Assembly (NCBI GenBank): GCA_947179155.2
Contig: OX359274.1
Location: 48,083,564-48,147,563 of the forward strand
Origin: Hedera helix
Lineage: Eukaryota > Streptophyta > Magnoliopsida > Apiales > Araliaceae
Direction of reading: 5' to 3'
Length of the DNA: 64,000 bases
The notes beneath the pieces were generated by a model. That model saw nothing but the letters and a program-made list of their open reading frames with translations. It ran no database searches and was not told the DNA's origin. This document shows, in pieces, positions 40,376 to 51,463 of this stretch. Every line of letters starts with the position of its first letter. Positions within the stretch are counted from its first letter, which is position 1. Position numbers and translations under genes: made by a program.

Positions 40376-43083
40376 TTAATTCTTCACTGCATACAGAAAC
40401 AACAAATCTTATTAATAATCCTATGCCCTCTTATGAAAATGCAAGGAAAAAGTAAAATGCGGAAAGGTAAGAAAGAATTACCGGGACTTAATATCTTAAT
40501 ACATTTTGTCACGGACTTCATAGATGTAACAGAATCTTGCCCTGTTCGCAATGAAAATTCTTCAATATTCCATACCAAACAAATATGACATGATCATTTT
40601 ACAGGAGAAATTGTGAGACTCTTTACCTGGTATATTCATGTTTTTCTCAGAAATAATTTCTGTCACAGTTGATGAAAGCTCTGATAGAACTTGATTAGCA
40701 CCATCGATTGCACCCTCTGAACTGTGTGGTGACCTGTGTATTATTCATTATTAAATTATGAGGGAACCATTTAGATGGTCCTATAGGGAATAAATGGGTA
40801 AGCTATGCGTGTAAACTTACCCTGAAAGTGAATCTGGAGAGGAATCCATGTCTGGCTGATATGAATAATTCAGTTCTTCACCACCAAGATCAAAGTCACC
40901 CAACAATTCAGAGAAGGAGAAGTCTGGACCCAAAACATCTAAGTTGGGCAAATCAAAGTCAAAATAATCCACTTCCTTTTCAGTCTCAGATGCTGTAGCC
41001 TCACAAAGGATTGGCTTATCCGAGTTTGTTTCTATGCCAGAACCATCAAAGTCAAGCTTTCCTTTTACATGATCCCTCTTGCCAAACCTTTTCATGTTTG
41101 TCTTAATTGGTGAGGACGAAGAAATACGACAGTTTCTCTCAATTGAATAGAAGGCCATTTGTTTGGCAGGACTGACTGTAATTGTCTCCGAAGCAATCAA
41201 AGTGCAGTTAGTGGATGTCATTTGTTGAGGGGTAACATCATTGCTGTAAATAGCATTTGTAACTACTGGTGTAGAAACAGATTTTTCAGTTGGAGAGGTC
41301 GTTGCTCTGGGAGGTGTATTGGGTTCAGATGAATTAGTTGGGGGTGATTCGCTAGACTGATTAAACAAACACTTGGCAACACTGGATCCTTGAACTGGTG
41401 GCCCACTTGGTATAATAACATGGGGTGATGCTTTAACTGCAGAATACTGCAGACTACTAGTCGACACATTGCTTAGTTGTGTGAGTGTATTTGTATCTGG
41501 AAGGGAAAAGGATATGAATAAGTTCTAGTTTGCAAGGTGTATATGAATGTAGCCATAGCTTTCTAAAGGAACATACCTTTTGCTTGCAAAATTTTGGTGG
41601 ATGATTGACTACGAGATCTCTTTGCGGTAACAGAGGCATCTGAGCCATCTTTAGAACCCTTTCTCCTTTTTGAAGTTGGGAGATTTGTGCTAGGTGTAGA
41701 AAAAATTTGGGAATTTGCAGTAGTGCTGATGGGCCTAGATGCTGACATCACAACTGGAGTATTGTACAAAGGAAAACCTGATGAAATGATAAATAGAAAA
41801 GGGCATTATTCATCACCCAAAGGATATACAAGACATATCAACACAGCCCAAGCATAAAGTTGTCACCCAAGGTAACAGCAGATTGCAAACTTATGGCTAT
41901 ATGTAGTTCTTGATTGAGAAGCACAAGTCAAAAATTTTGTATCAATTAACTTAGTTTCACAAGAATAATACATGTCCCTCGCATTAACAATATGTGGAAC
42001 CAAGTGATTTTATGACTAAAATACTAAATTAGAGAAGCAACCGTCACAAGACCCTGAGAATCAACTATTCCAGTCTATTTATTAGGTTCAAGTCTGGTAT
42101 TACACACAGAAAAACGCAAGTACCACATCTTATCTCAAAAATTACAAGAATACACATGGTATAACTCACCATTTTTTGGATAACAAAACGGACAAAAGCT
42201 TCAAACATAACCGTTACAAACTGAAACTTCCAATAACATCAAATTTTCCTACTTCAAACCCAGAGAAAAAACAAACTAAAATTTGCAGGGCTCCAGTCAA
42301 CAGACTATAAAAATTACTAACTCAACAGAAACACACTGCACAATATAAAAAGTCATTTATTAAGGGCTAAGCAATGCTATTTATTTATCACTATCTAGTA
42401 AGAATTATAAGCACGTCACATATAACTGACCATATTTCAACGTGGAATACATAGCAATAAGTTAACAGCTCAGCCTAAGTTAATTATACCATACAACAAT
42501 CATATTAACCTAATTCTATTCAACCCAATAAAATTAGGGCAAGAAATATACCAGCAGGAGATCCAGTAGTAGGATCAATATGGGGAACTAAACTTGCAGA
42601 TTTTGGGAGTCCAATTGGCGGAGGCAGAGGAGCAGCAGATGTGCCAATGGTGTAAGCATTCATAACATCTTGCATACCCCTCAATAAATTTTGGACCTGG
42701 AGTTTCTCCTGTTCAAAACATATCTTTTCTTGATCCAACATCACCTTCTGCTCCTTCAAACTTATGTATTCATCTAACATTGCCCCCAAACTCAACAAAC
42801 TCCTCGGTGCCTAAAAAACCCGCCATAAATCCTTAATAAAATCAAACAACACATACATATGTATGAATTCACATCGGATTTACATATATTTGTGAAATGG
42901 GGTACCTACCTCTTGAACTGGGGATCTGGATATGAGATCAGAAGCTTCATTTCGGAAGGTGGAGCGGGTGTTGGTGTAGTTATTGTCGACCAGGTATCGG
43001 TCCACTATGAATGCAATTTGGACCGGCGTTACTTTTCCTTTCCCCGTGTTTTCTGGTTTTCTTGATTTCGTTTGCTTCCCCAT
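40376..43083 (-). CDS. LisH-motif protein of unknown function (plant nuclear-type, Ser/Thr/Pro-rich)
   Basis: Seven exons, 42910-43083, 42552-42810, 41577-41777, 40821-41496, 40627-40733, 40482-40541 and 40376-40386, join in frame to 495 residues ending LSPVKN. The LisH dimerisation motif is at about 19-51 (TPVQIAFIVDRYL, NTRSTFRNEA). A coiled-coil-like helix follows at about 67-100 (YISLKEQKVMLDQEKICFEQ). Then comes a long Ser/Thr/Pro-rich region with a basic cluster (SKRRKGSKDG, AKRSRSQS) that could be a nuclear signal, a conserved KRDHVKGKLDF block and an acidic DFDLPNLD.LG segment that looks like an activation or interaction motif. The last exons were placed by splice sites and the familiar TKCIKILSP end; the 11-base final coding exon is the least certain, since reading on without it would stop at 40384. 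An in-frame ATG at 43113 is a possible alternative start. I do not know its function. Confidence 0.8.
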
Positions 43084-44929
43084 TTGCTCTACTCTTAGAA
43101 CTTGGATAATCAAACCAGAGAAATCTGGGTAGAGAAAAAAGAAAGGGAAAAAAGATACAGAAGGGAGGGGGGAGAATGGTACTGTACATCTAAATGAAAG
43201 AGGGGAGCTCAGGGAACGCGGGAATTTTGAAATTTTTGGAGGAAAATGTTGGTGTGGGGAGAAAATGTTTAGGCGGTAATCCGAACGAAATAATCGTATT
43301 TTGGTGTGGGGAATATTTTGGAAAAACGTGACTTATTATTCTCAAGAATATTGTTTTTTAGAGTACACTTTTATTTCATTTTTGCTCTTAAATTTATTGA
43401 CTTTTTAATTTCTATAACATGATGTGAAATTGCAATGAGAAAGTTTTGGATTTTATTTTTTCTAAAATTTGGTGAGTTAACCAAACACTTGCTACAAAAT
43501 AATTTTTTATAATTTTACCTTTTTGTTCTTTAAATTTACCCTTTTTTATAAGATTTGTTTTCCGATTTAAATAGTTTGTCCTATAGTGGATCTTATTTAA
43601 GTACTTTCAAATTTCAATAATACAAAGACTTTATATAATATTTTAAATTTAAATTATTTATTTTATACATTTTATGGGACAAATTTTCTTTTTGTAATTC
43701 ATTTACTTTTTTTGAAAATATATTTGTATTTCAATTATATTTTGTGGGATCATGACACAAAATTATTGCGCTTACCAAAATTTTATTTTATTTTATATAA
43801 ATGAGTTATTTTATTCACACTTTCATTCTTTCAATTCAAACATAACATAAGTACTTGTCCAGTTTAAAGTATTTTTTATTCAATTTTTTATTGTATATCT
43901 AGTTATTTACCCCTTAACTTATATTTATTTTACTTTAGACACCTCTACATCGATTGAATGTGTCGTATATAGAATCATCAAATATACCTATTTCATTTTG
44001 TCATCTGTAAAATCACTAAACATTTATATTTTTTATTTTGTCAGTCAAATACGTTTTAAAGATTAGAAATCAACAAGAATTCTAAATATTTGACATCGTA
44101 TATCATATTCAAGGCAAATGATAATTGTGATCTTGATTTCTATTTTATATTTTTATTATTTTCCAAGTTTTGCTTTTGAAATTATTTCATCAAAATTTAT
44201 AAGACTTTAAATCTAAATTTAACTCTATCTATGAAAAGTATAGAGTTGCAAGAATCATAAAGTAAGAAAAGTGCAAAATTGACGAGACCTTTATGTGCAA
44301 TTTTGAGAAATGAAGAGGGCATGATAATAAAGAATCTGATACAATATGTTATATTCCCTCGGTCAGCAACCACCGGGAGAAAGTAAAACAAAGTATTGAA
44401 AAAAAGGGTAAACGTATTTAATTTCAAAAAGTTTAGGGGGACGGAAGTTGTGACCGTCCCAATTTTATTTATTTATTTATTTTTTATTTTTAAAATATTT
44501 ATTTTAATAATTTTTTTTATAAAATTTAATAATTTAAATATAATTTGAATACATGTATAATATTGTTATTTATATATATTTAAATTATATTTAAATAATT
44601 AAATTTTATAAAAAATATATTAAAATAAATATTTTAAAAAATAAAAAAATAAAAAAAATAGGACCGGTGCTAAAACCGGTCAATAGGACCGGTCCCCTAG
44701 AATCACTATTTAATTTTCACAACCACCAAACTAAACCCACCATTTCTACCTCCACCACCAACTGAGCAAAGTACCCATTTTTTCGAACTTTTAACTTGTT
44801 CTCTGCACTCAAACCCTATACAAAAAAATACTACTATTAAACTTACTAAACGGGTTCGTGACACAAACCCTAGTAGTAAATTCAAAACAATAGGCAAAGG
44901 CAACAAATCAGCTCAATCCCAGATCGAGT
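43084..44929. other. Divergent intergenic region
   Basis: Leader and promoter of the LisH gene (minus) lie at the left and of the lectin gene (plus) at the right. Between them is AT-rich DNA with a 265 bp inverted-repeat element at 44435-44699 that ends about 230 bases before the lectin start codon. Confidence 0.8.
44435..44699. mobile_element. Inverted-repeat MITE, ACCGGT-terminus family (copy 1)
   Basis: The left terminus GGGGGACGG..GTGACCGTCCC pairs with a right terminus whose reverse complement is GGGGACCGGTCC..TGACCGG. Between them are two long AT-rich arms that are inverted copies (AAAATATTTATTTTAATAA left, TTAAAATAAATATTTTAAAA right). A second copy is at 60870-61108. Confidence 0.75.
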
Positions 44930-45979
44930 ATGGCCGCATTTTTCACTATCAGGTACCTCATAGTCCTCTCTCTCCTAGTTCTTTGCTTTAGAACAATAGT
45001 TGCTGACTCCAAATCGTCCTTTTACTTCAACAATTTTACTAAAGATTCAAACTTTGAGTCCCAACTTGCTCTCTACGGGGATTCAAAAGTTGTTAATGGT
45101 GGGTTGTGTGTAGAAATCACTGGTTCATCGGTTTATAGTGCTGGCAGAGTCATTTACAAGAAGCCTATTAAGCTTATAGAGGGGAAACCTGCAAGTTTGG
45201 TTTCTTTTTCAACATACTTCTCATTTTTCATGTCACCGGAAAATGGGGATGGTTTAGCCTTTTTTATGGTTCCAATTGATTTTCCTATGAATTTATTTTA
45301 TGGTGGTTCATTTGGGTTGCTGGGAGAGAGAAAATTGAGGTTCTTGAGTGTTGAATTTGATGCATCTAAGGATCAAAAGTATAGTGATGTGAATGGTAAT
45401 CATGTTGGTATTGATGTTAGTAATGTTTCTTCTATCAACCTTGTGCTGAATAGTGGTGAGAAATTGCAAGCTTGGATAGATTATGAAGCGGGTTCAAAGA
45501 GATTAGATGTTAGGTTGAGTAAATTAGGTCACATGAGGCCTATTGATTCTTTTCTTTCATACTCCATTAATATTTCACAAATGTGGAAGCAGGATGAGGT
45601 GTTTGTGGGTTTAAGTTCATTAAATGGGAATTCATCGCAAAAGTGCACTGTGTGTTCGTGGAGCTTCAAGCTAAGGCAGGCTCCACATTGGATGCATTCC
45701 CAACCGTTGGATCCTGAGACTTTTGTGGGGAAGACGAAAGGTCCAACAGTTCGTAAGAGAAGTGATTGTTTTCTAAGAGTTCTTGCAGCACTGATCTTTG
45801 GCACTGTGTGTGGTGTACTGGGAGCATTATTTGTGTTGTTTGCATGGACAATCTTTGGGGGGAATAGGCGTCCAATTGTGCCCGTTCTGCCAGAAGAGTA
45901 TGCTGTGCACCCTTTAGAATTTGAGTACAAAAGGTGTGAAGTGGTTGTTGATAAAGACATTGACGATGGCAAGAAGTAG
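44930..45979 (+). CDS. L-type lectin-domain membrane protein without kinase domain
   Basis: A single exon of 349 residues. Residues 1-25 are a signal peptide. A legume-lectin beta-sandwich follows at about 30-250, with FYFNNF, GDGLAFFMVP, and the metal/sugar block VEFDASKD..SDVNGNHVGID at about 141-162. Several N-glycosylation sequons are present (NFT, NVS, NIS, NSS). A hydrophobic segment at about 282-309 spans the membrane, and only about 40 residues follow inside. The fold and the membrane anchor match lectin receptor kinases, but the kinase is absent and the short tail ends before any kinase motif. It likely sits in the plasma membrane as a lectin receptor-like protein; ligand and partner are unknown. 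Confidence 0.9.
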   Translation: MAAFFTIRYLIVLSLLVLCFRTIVADSKSSFYFNNFTKDSNFESQLALYGDSKVVNGGLCVEITGSSVYSAGRVIYKKPIKLIEGKPASLVSFSTYFSFFMSPENGDGLAFFMVPIDFPMNLFYGGSFGLLGERKLRFLSVEFDASKDQKYSDVNGNHVGIDVSNVSSINLVLNSGEKLQAWIDYEAGSKRLDVRLSKLGHMRPIDSFLSYSINISQMWKQDEVFVGLSSLNGNSSQKCTVCSWSFKLRQAPHWMHSQPLDPETFVGKTKGPTVRKRSDCFLRVLAALIFGTVCGVLGALFVLFAWTIFGGNRRPIVPVLPEEYAVHPLEFEYKRCEVVVDKDIDDGKK

Positions 45980-47955
45980 ATGTCTGACTTGGAGTTTTAG
46001 TTAGATGTTTCTGTTTTTGTAAAGCCGTTTTATTTTTTGTGGTTTTTTTTTTTTATCATTGTTGTAATTTGATGATCAATCATCCAAATGTAGTCTCATG
46101 TACTATCCATTGTTATGATCATTAAAATACAGCTTTCCATTTGGGGTGGAATGTCAACTACAAAATTTCTCGAGCAGCTACATTGTATATTTGACATCTA
46201 GTATGGAAGTCATTCTTGGATTGCTGGATGCTGTTCAATGGATTCTCTTATTGCTAGTCGTGTTGTACTTTTATTTTTATTTAGATGCTTCTGTTGATTG
46301 TTTCTGCTCGTGATGGCCCAGTTCACTCTCTTTAGATCGTAGTGAAGCATACTCTAGAGGATATATTGTATTTGATTTCTACTTCGCCACCTTGGTTCTT
46401 GGGGTCATGTATTGTAGAGCATTCGACTTGTACTTACCTATTAATGTTCAGAAATTGTCTAGTTGATTGATTTCATTACGTCTATGTAATTACTATGCCC
46501 ATAGCTCCTAGATTTGTCGTTTAAGCTTTGTTTGGACCTTAGATAGAGTAGGAAGAAAAGCAAAATGCTCAAGGAAGTCATCTAAGGAGGCCTTTTTGCT
46601 TTACCTAATTTCCAGATCCACATTCGTGTCTGACCTCGTTAATTTTGTTTCAGTTATCTAAGTGCTGTGGTAGCCATTTTTTTCTTTTTTGGTTGAAGTG
46701 GTGAATCAGATGAGCATTGAATTCTTGTTGAAGTAGCATGAATAACAAAACCACAGCATGCCGTGTGCCTAGTGCAACCCTTTAGTTACTAAATTGTGAT
46801 TCTCTATTAGTTTTTTTTCCTTTTATCAGTTTTATGGGGACAAAGCAAGATCTAGAAAGGATTCTATAGTTCTGATTCTCCACGGGTAGCCACAAGATCA
46901 GCCTTGTGCTTTAGGCACTAATTCTAATTTCTGAGTGTAAGTTCAGTCCTGTTTAAATATAAGCCAGATTTCTGTACTAAGTTTCATCGAGAACCACACA
47001 GCCATACTGCATTTTGAATCTTTTGACTACATTAGTGGCTTTAAGATCACACAATTCTCTGCCATCCACCGTATTGATCCATGTTTAACTCATCAAGAGC
47101 ACATTTCTGTCACCACCATGATTTCTGATTACACTTCTGATAACCAACTATCCCTAACAACTATGATATAATGAAATAACAAATCCTCCTTGTAGGTTGC
47201 TACGCTCTTTTAAAGGATGGTTAAGAATCGCAAAGCAACCATGCCGCACTGAGCCTTGGAGAACGGTACGTGTACACTGTTTTGCACCCTTCACAACCTC
47301 AACTGCCTAATCTCACCACCAGGATTGAGCTGTAAAGCTAGGATTTATATCACCGTTTAATGTTGGAAATCCCAGAATTGTCGCCTTTTACTAGTGCTAT
47401 CATATTGATTTAATTCTTTGATATAAGTGATGCATTTCATTTCAATACTCTCTCATGGTGTCTGTCTAGGTTCAAAACTCAGGCCAATCCTAAATACTAC
47501 TCAGCATTCAAGTTTATTTAAAAAATGCATAAAAACGTGAATTTCGACGACTATTTGTATGAGAATTTCCACACCTGTTCAACAACTTAGCATTGTTGAA
47601 CAATTCCTATATTCACTCATGCCAATTGAAAACCGAAACAGATGGAACATAGTAACATACACATTGAATTGATGAAATATCACACAATCTAACATGCAAA
47701 ACATTATTTAACATACACAAGCAAAAACAAGACTCCAAATATAAATATAAACTTCAAAATATTGAATGCTGAAAAAAAAGGCAGGTAAATTCATAATAGG
47801 ATTGTTTTGCAAACTGTATTTAGGAAATTTAAAAGGACAACATAATGGCTTAACAACAGCCACACTTGATAAGATTTGCAATAGGCAACCGAAAGTTGCA
47901 GCATATTACATATCAAGCAGCCAAAACCACCACAGATTCAACATGGATGAACCCA
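45980..47955. other. Convergent spacer, lectin / beta-tubulin
   Basis: Contains the lectin 3' UTR (to about 46130) and the tubulin 3' UTR (from about 47700). No open frame with coding character and no repeat family was recognised in the middle. Confidence 0.7.
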
Positions 47956-49823
47956 TCAGTCTTGAGGCTCTTCCTCTTCATCTTCATAGTAGTCACCCTC
48001 CTCATCAGCTGTGGCATCCTGGTACTGCTGGTACTCTGAAACCAAATCATTCATGTTGCTTTCAGCTTCAGTGAATTCCATCTCATCCATACCTTCACCA
48101 GTATACCAATGCAAGAAAGCTTTCCTCCTGAACATAGCTGTAAATTGCTCACTCACACGCCTAAACATTTCTTGAATTGAAGTTGAATTCCCAATGAAAG
48201 TAGATGCCATTTTCAAGCCAGTTGGGGGGATATCACAAACAGTTGATTTGACATTGTTAGGAATCCACTCCACAAAGTAGGAAGAGTTCTTGTTCTGGAC
48301 ATTGATCATCTGCTCATCTACCTCCTTCGTGCTCATCTTGCCCCTAAACACAGCAGAAGCTGTTAAATACCGACCATGACGTGGATCAGCAGCACACATC
48401 ATGTTCTTGGAGTCCCACATCTGCTGGGTCAGCTCAGGCACACTCAAGGCACGATACTGCTGGGAACCACGGGAGGTCAGTGGTGCAAAACCCACCATGA
48501 AGAAATGGAGCCTAGGGAAGGGGATGAGATTCACAGCGAGTTTTCGGAGGTCAGAGTTCAGCTGACCAGGGAATCGTAAACAACAAGTGACACCAGACAT
48601 TGTGGCAGAAATCAAATGGTTGAGATCACCAACTGTTCCAACAAAATCATTAAATGAATCAATACATCATATCAAAATGTAAATATGATATAAACAGAGA
48701 TGGAGCAAACACGGAACAAAAATCTTACAGCTAGGTGTAGTAAGCTTTAAGGTACGGAAGCAGATGTCATATAGAGCTTCATTGTCCAGAACCATGCACT
48801 CATCTGCATTTTCAACTAATTGATGAACTGACAAGGTCGCATTGTAGGGCTCAACAACAGTATCAGAGACCTTAGGAGAAGGGAAGACAGAGAAAGTAAG
48901 CATCATACGATCAGGGTATTCCTCTCTGATCTTTGAAATCAGAAGGGTACCCATCCCAGATCCAGTTCCTCCTCCTAGAGAATGGCACACCTGAAATCCT
49001 GCATGATCAACAGAAATCAAAGTATAATATTGTGTATAAATATGTCCTGCGAATACACAAGTTTTCATTGACAATCTGTGAGAATGCACATACATAAATA
49101 TATCCAAATGTGTTCGAATAATTATCCTAATATTTAACTACAATACCCAAACATAAACAGAATATCTCAAAATGTTTAAGAATTATCCAACAGATTGAAC
49201 TATTTTACTCAATCATATAAACATATACAAATCCAGATGGGTAAACAGATCTACAAGTAACAAAGTGCTTGCATACAGATCCGGATGTACATATGTGCTT
49301 GTGCAAATGTTTAGTGATTCATATATACGTGTGTAAAAATAGCAAAGACTTGTTAGAAATGCGTCCGTGAAAATGCACCTGAGAAAATTACATACATATT
49401 CAAAAGAGGAAATAGATCTGAGATCTAACCTTGTAGACAATCACAATTCTCAGCTTCTTTCCTCACAACATCAAGCACAGAATCAATCAACTCAGCTCCT
49501 TCAGTATAATGCCCCTTAGCCCAGTTGTTACCCGCGCCAGATTGACCGAAAACAAAGTTATCCGGACGGAAGATCTGGCCGTAAGGACCAGATCTGAGAC
49601 TGTCCATGGTTCCAGGCTCCAGATCCATGAGCACAGCCCTAGGTACATACCTCTGAGAACTTGCTTCATTGTAATACACATTGATCCTCTCCAATTGAAT
49701 ATCAGAATCACCTTGATAGCGGCCGGTCGAATCAATGCCGTGTTCGGCACAGATCACCTCCCAGAACTTGGCTCCGATCTGGTTACCACATTGGCCCCCT
49801 TGGATGTGAAGAATCTCACGCAT
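47956..49823 (-). CDS. TUB: Beta-tubulin
   Basis: Three exons, 49430-49823, 48729-48998 and 47956-48632, join in frame to 446 residues, the normal length. The protein starts MREILH; the MREI tetrapeptide is the signal for co-translational autoregulated decay of beta-tubulin mRNA. The GTP-binding loop GGGTGSG falls at residues 140-146. The C-terminus is the usual acidic tail ([15 protein letters not shown]). The protein forms microtubules with alpha-tubulin. The two-intron structure is that of most plant TUB genes. Expression type and isoform number cannot be set. Confidence 0.98.
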
Positions 49824-49939
49824 GTTGGATCTGAAATTGTTGACAAAGAGAGTGTTTGGGAAGGATTTTTAGAGAGAGAAAATCTGTAAAAAGGGATGAG
49901 AGAAATGTGAGGCGATAGGGTGGGGGCGGAGGGTTATAT

Positions 49940-49949
49940 TTATTTATAG
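49940..49949 (-). promoter_or_regulatory. TATA box of the beta-tubulin gene
   Basis: CTATAAATAA on the minus strand, about 120 bases upstream of the start codon and preceded by a normal AT-rich stretch. It would place transcription start near 49910. Confidence 0.55.
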
Positions 49950-50309
49950 AGAACTTTTTTGGGTTTATTTTTTGGGGGGTTTAAATTTAGGGTTTGCGGT
50001 TTTGAATTTTTTTTTAGAGAAGCGGGATGAGCTGGTCATTACTTTTTTGAATTGACGGTGGAAAATGGGCTGTGACTTGAGTTTTGTAACGGTTAGTATT
50101 TAACGGCCAGATTTACTGGTCTGAAATTAGGAGATCGGATTTGAATTTCATATATCGGGAGAAATACAGCTGGATGGAACTGTGTGCCGGCTTGATTTTT
50201 ATAATGCCCTGATGAGTAATGACAAAATTGAATAATTGCATTAGAAAGACTAAAAGGGAATTGTTATTTTTAAAAGATTGAAAATATCAAATTAATTTAT
50301 GAAAATATT

Positions 50310-50400
50310 AATTTTTATATATAATTAATATTTTTATAAGTTAATTTAATATTTTTATAAGATTAAATAAAATCGACTTATAAAAAAATTAAATTAACTT
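50310..50400. repeat. Short AT-rich dispersed repeat
   Basis: TTAATTTAATATTTTTATAA, then GATTAAATA, then ACTTATAAAAA resembles 26265-26320 in the same orientation. Low complexity makes the relationship uncertain. Confidence 0.35.
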
Positions 50401-50970
50401 GTTAAAATATTAATTCCCAAATTAAAATCTTTTGAATATTAGAGGAATTTATGATAAGGGTGTGAATGGTGCAATTTCAAATAAAAATTATATAAATAAT
50501 TATTTTGATGTGGTTGTTTAAATTAAAATTGTAATATAAAACTATTTGAATTTGTGCGATTTGATTTTTAAGAATGTGGTGAAGTTTCGATTTTTTGAAA
50601 ATCAATTTGAAAAAAAATAATAAACATATCATATTTTTAAAATTTCAAATAAATCTTAAATATTGCTAATTTGCTACTACAAAAAACTAAATTCTTGAAA
50701 ACCAATCACAAGTTAATTCAAAAAATATAATTTCCCAAATTAAAATATACATACATTACTATAATACAATCATTGTTTCAAACTTAAATTCTTAAATCAT
50801 GTAAAATTATATATTTCAAAATTAAATTTACAATAATACTTAAATATAACTTAAAAACTCTAAAAACATATACAAAGATATGAGAAATGTTAAAGACCTA
50901 GAACTTTAAACGGGTGTGATTCATTAAAAAAGTGCACTTTCAATATTAAAATCGCAACCACAACTATAAC

Positions 50971-51304
50971 ATGGTGTTATTCTTATTGAAAAAAATATAA
51001 TATGTCACCAAAACCATTGGTATGATTTCTTTGGTGCGATTTTTGCGCTTTTGAATGTGGTTTCGATTGCGAAATTGGTTCTTACTCTCTCCTCGTCTGT
51101 GGTATTATTACATATTCAAAATTATTATCTATTTTTAACAACTCTTATATTTTAAGCAATTGTAAGGGGGTGCAATTCCTATTGAAAAAATCACAATATA
51201 TTGCTGAAATCATTGGTACGATTTTGCAGCTTTGTGTGCGATTTTGATTGTGAAATCAGTTCTTACTCTCCCCAGTTTATGTATCACTACATAATATTCA
51301 AAAT
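50971..51304 (+). repeat. Diverged tandem repeat, about 195 bp period
   Basis: Copies near 50971-51125 and 51168-51304 share the order TATTGAAAAAA, CATTGGTA.GATTT, TGTG..TTT.GATTG.GAAAT, then TTCTTACTCTC and ATATTCAAAAT. The copies are clearly diverged. Confidence 0.7.
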
Positions 51305-51360
51305 AGGGAAGGAGATTTGTTTCATTCCTTGATTTTTTTGGAAAATTCTCCTGAATATTT

Positions 51361-51463
51361 CAAACTAATATGGGGTATACCCTTTAAATCGTCTAGAGAG
51401 AGATTTAGTCTCAAACTAATATGGGGGTATACCCTTTAAATCGTCCAAAGAGAGATTTAGTCT
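51361..51463 (+). repeat. Recent 51 bp tandem duplication
   Basis: Two copies starting CAAACTAATATGGGG and ending AGAGATTTAGTCT, at 51361-51411 and 51412-51463, differ at only a few positions (one extra G; TAGA against CAAA before the AGATTT block). Confidence 0.95.

Noticed and set aside
45529..45972. 147-codon frame antisense to the lectin gene
   Set aside because: Shadow of the real coding strand, with no independent features.
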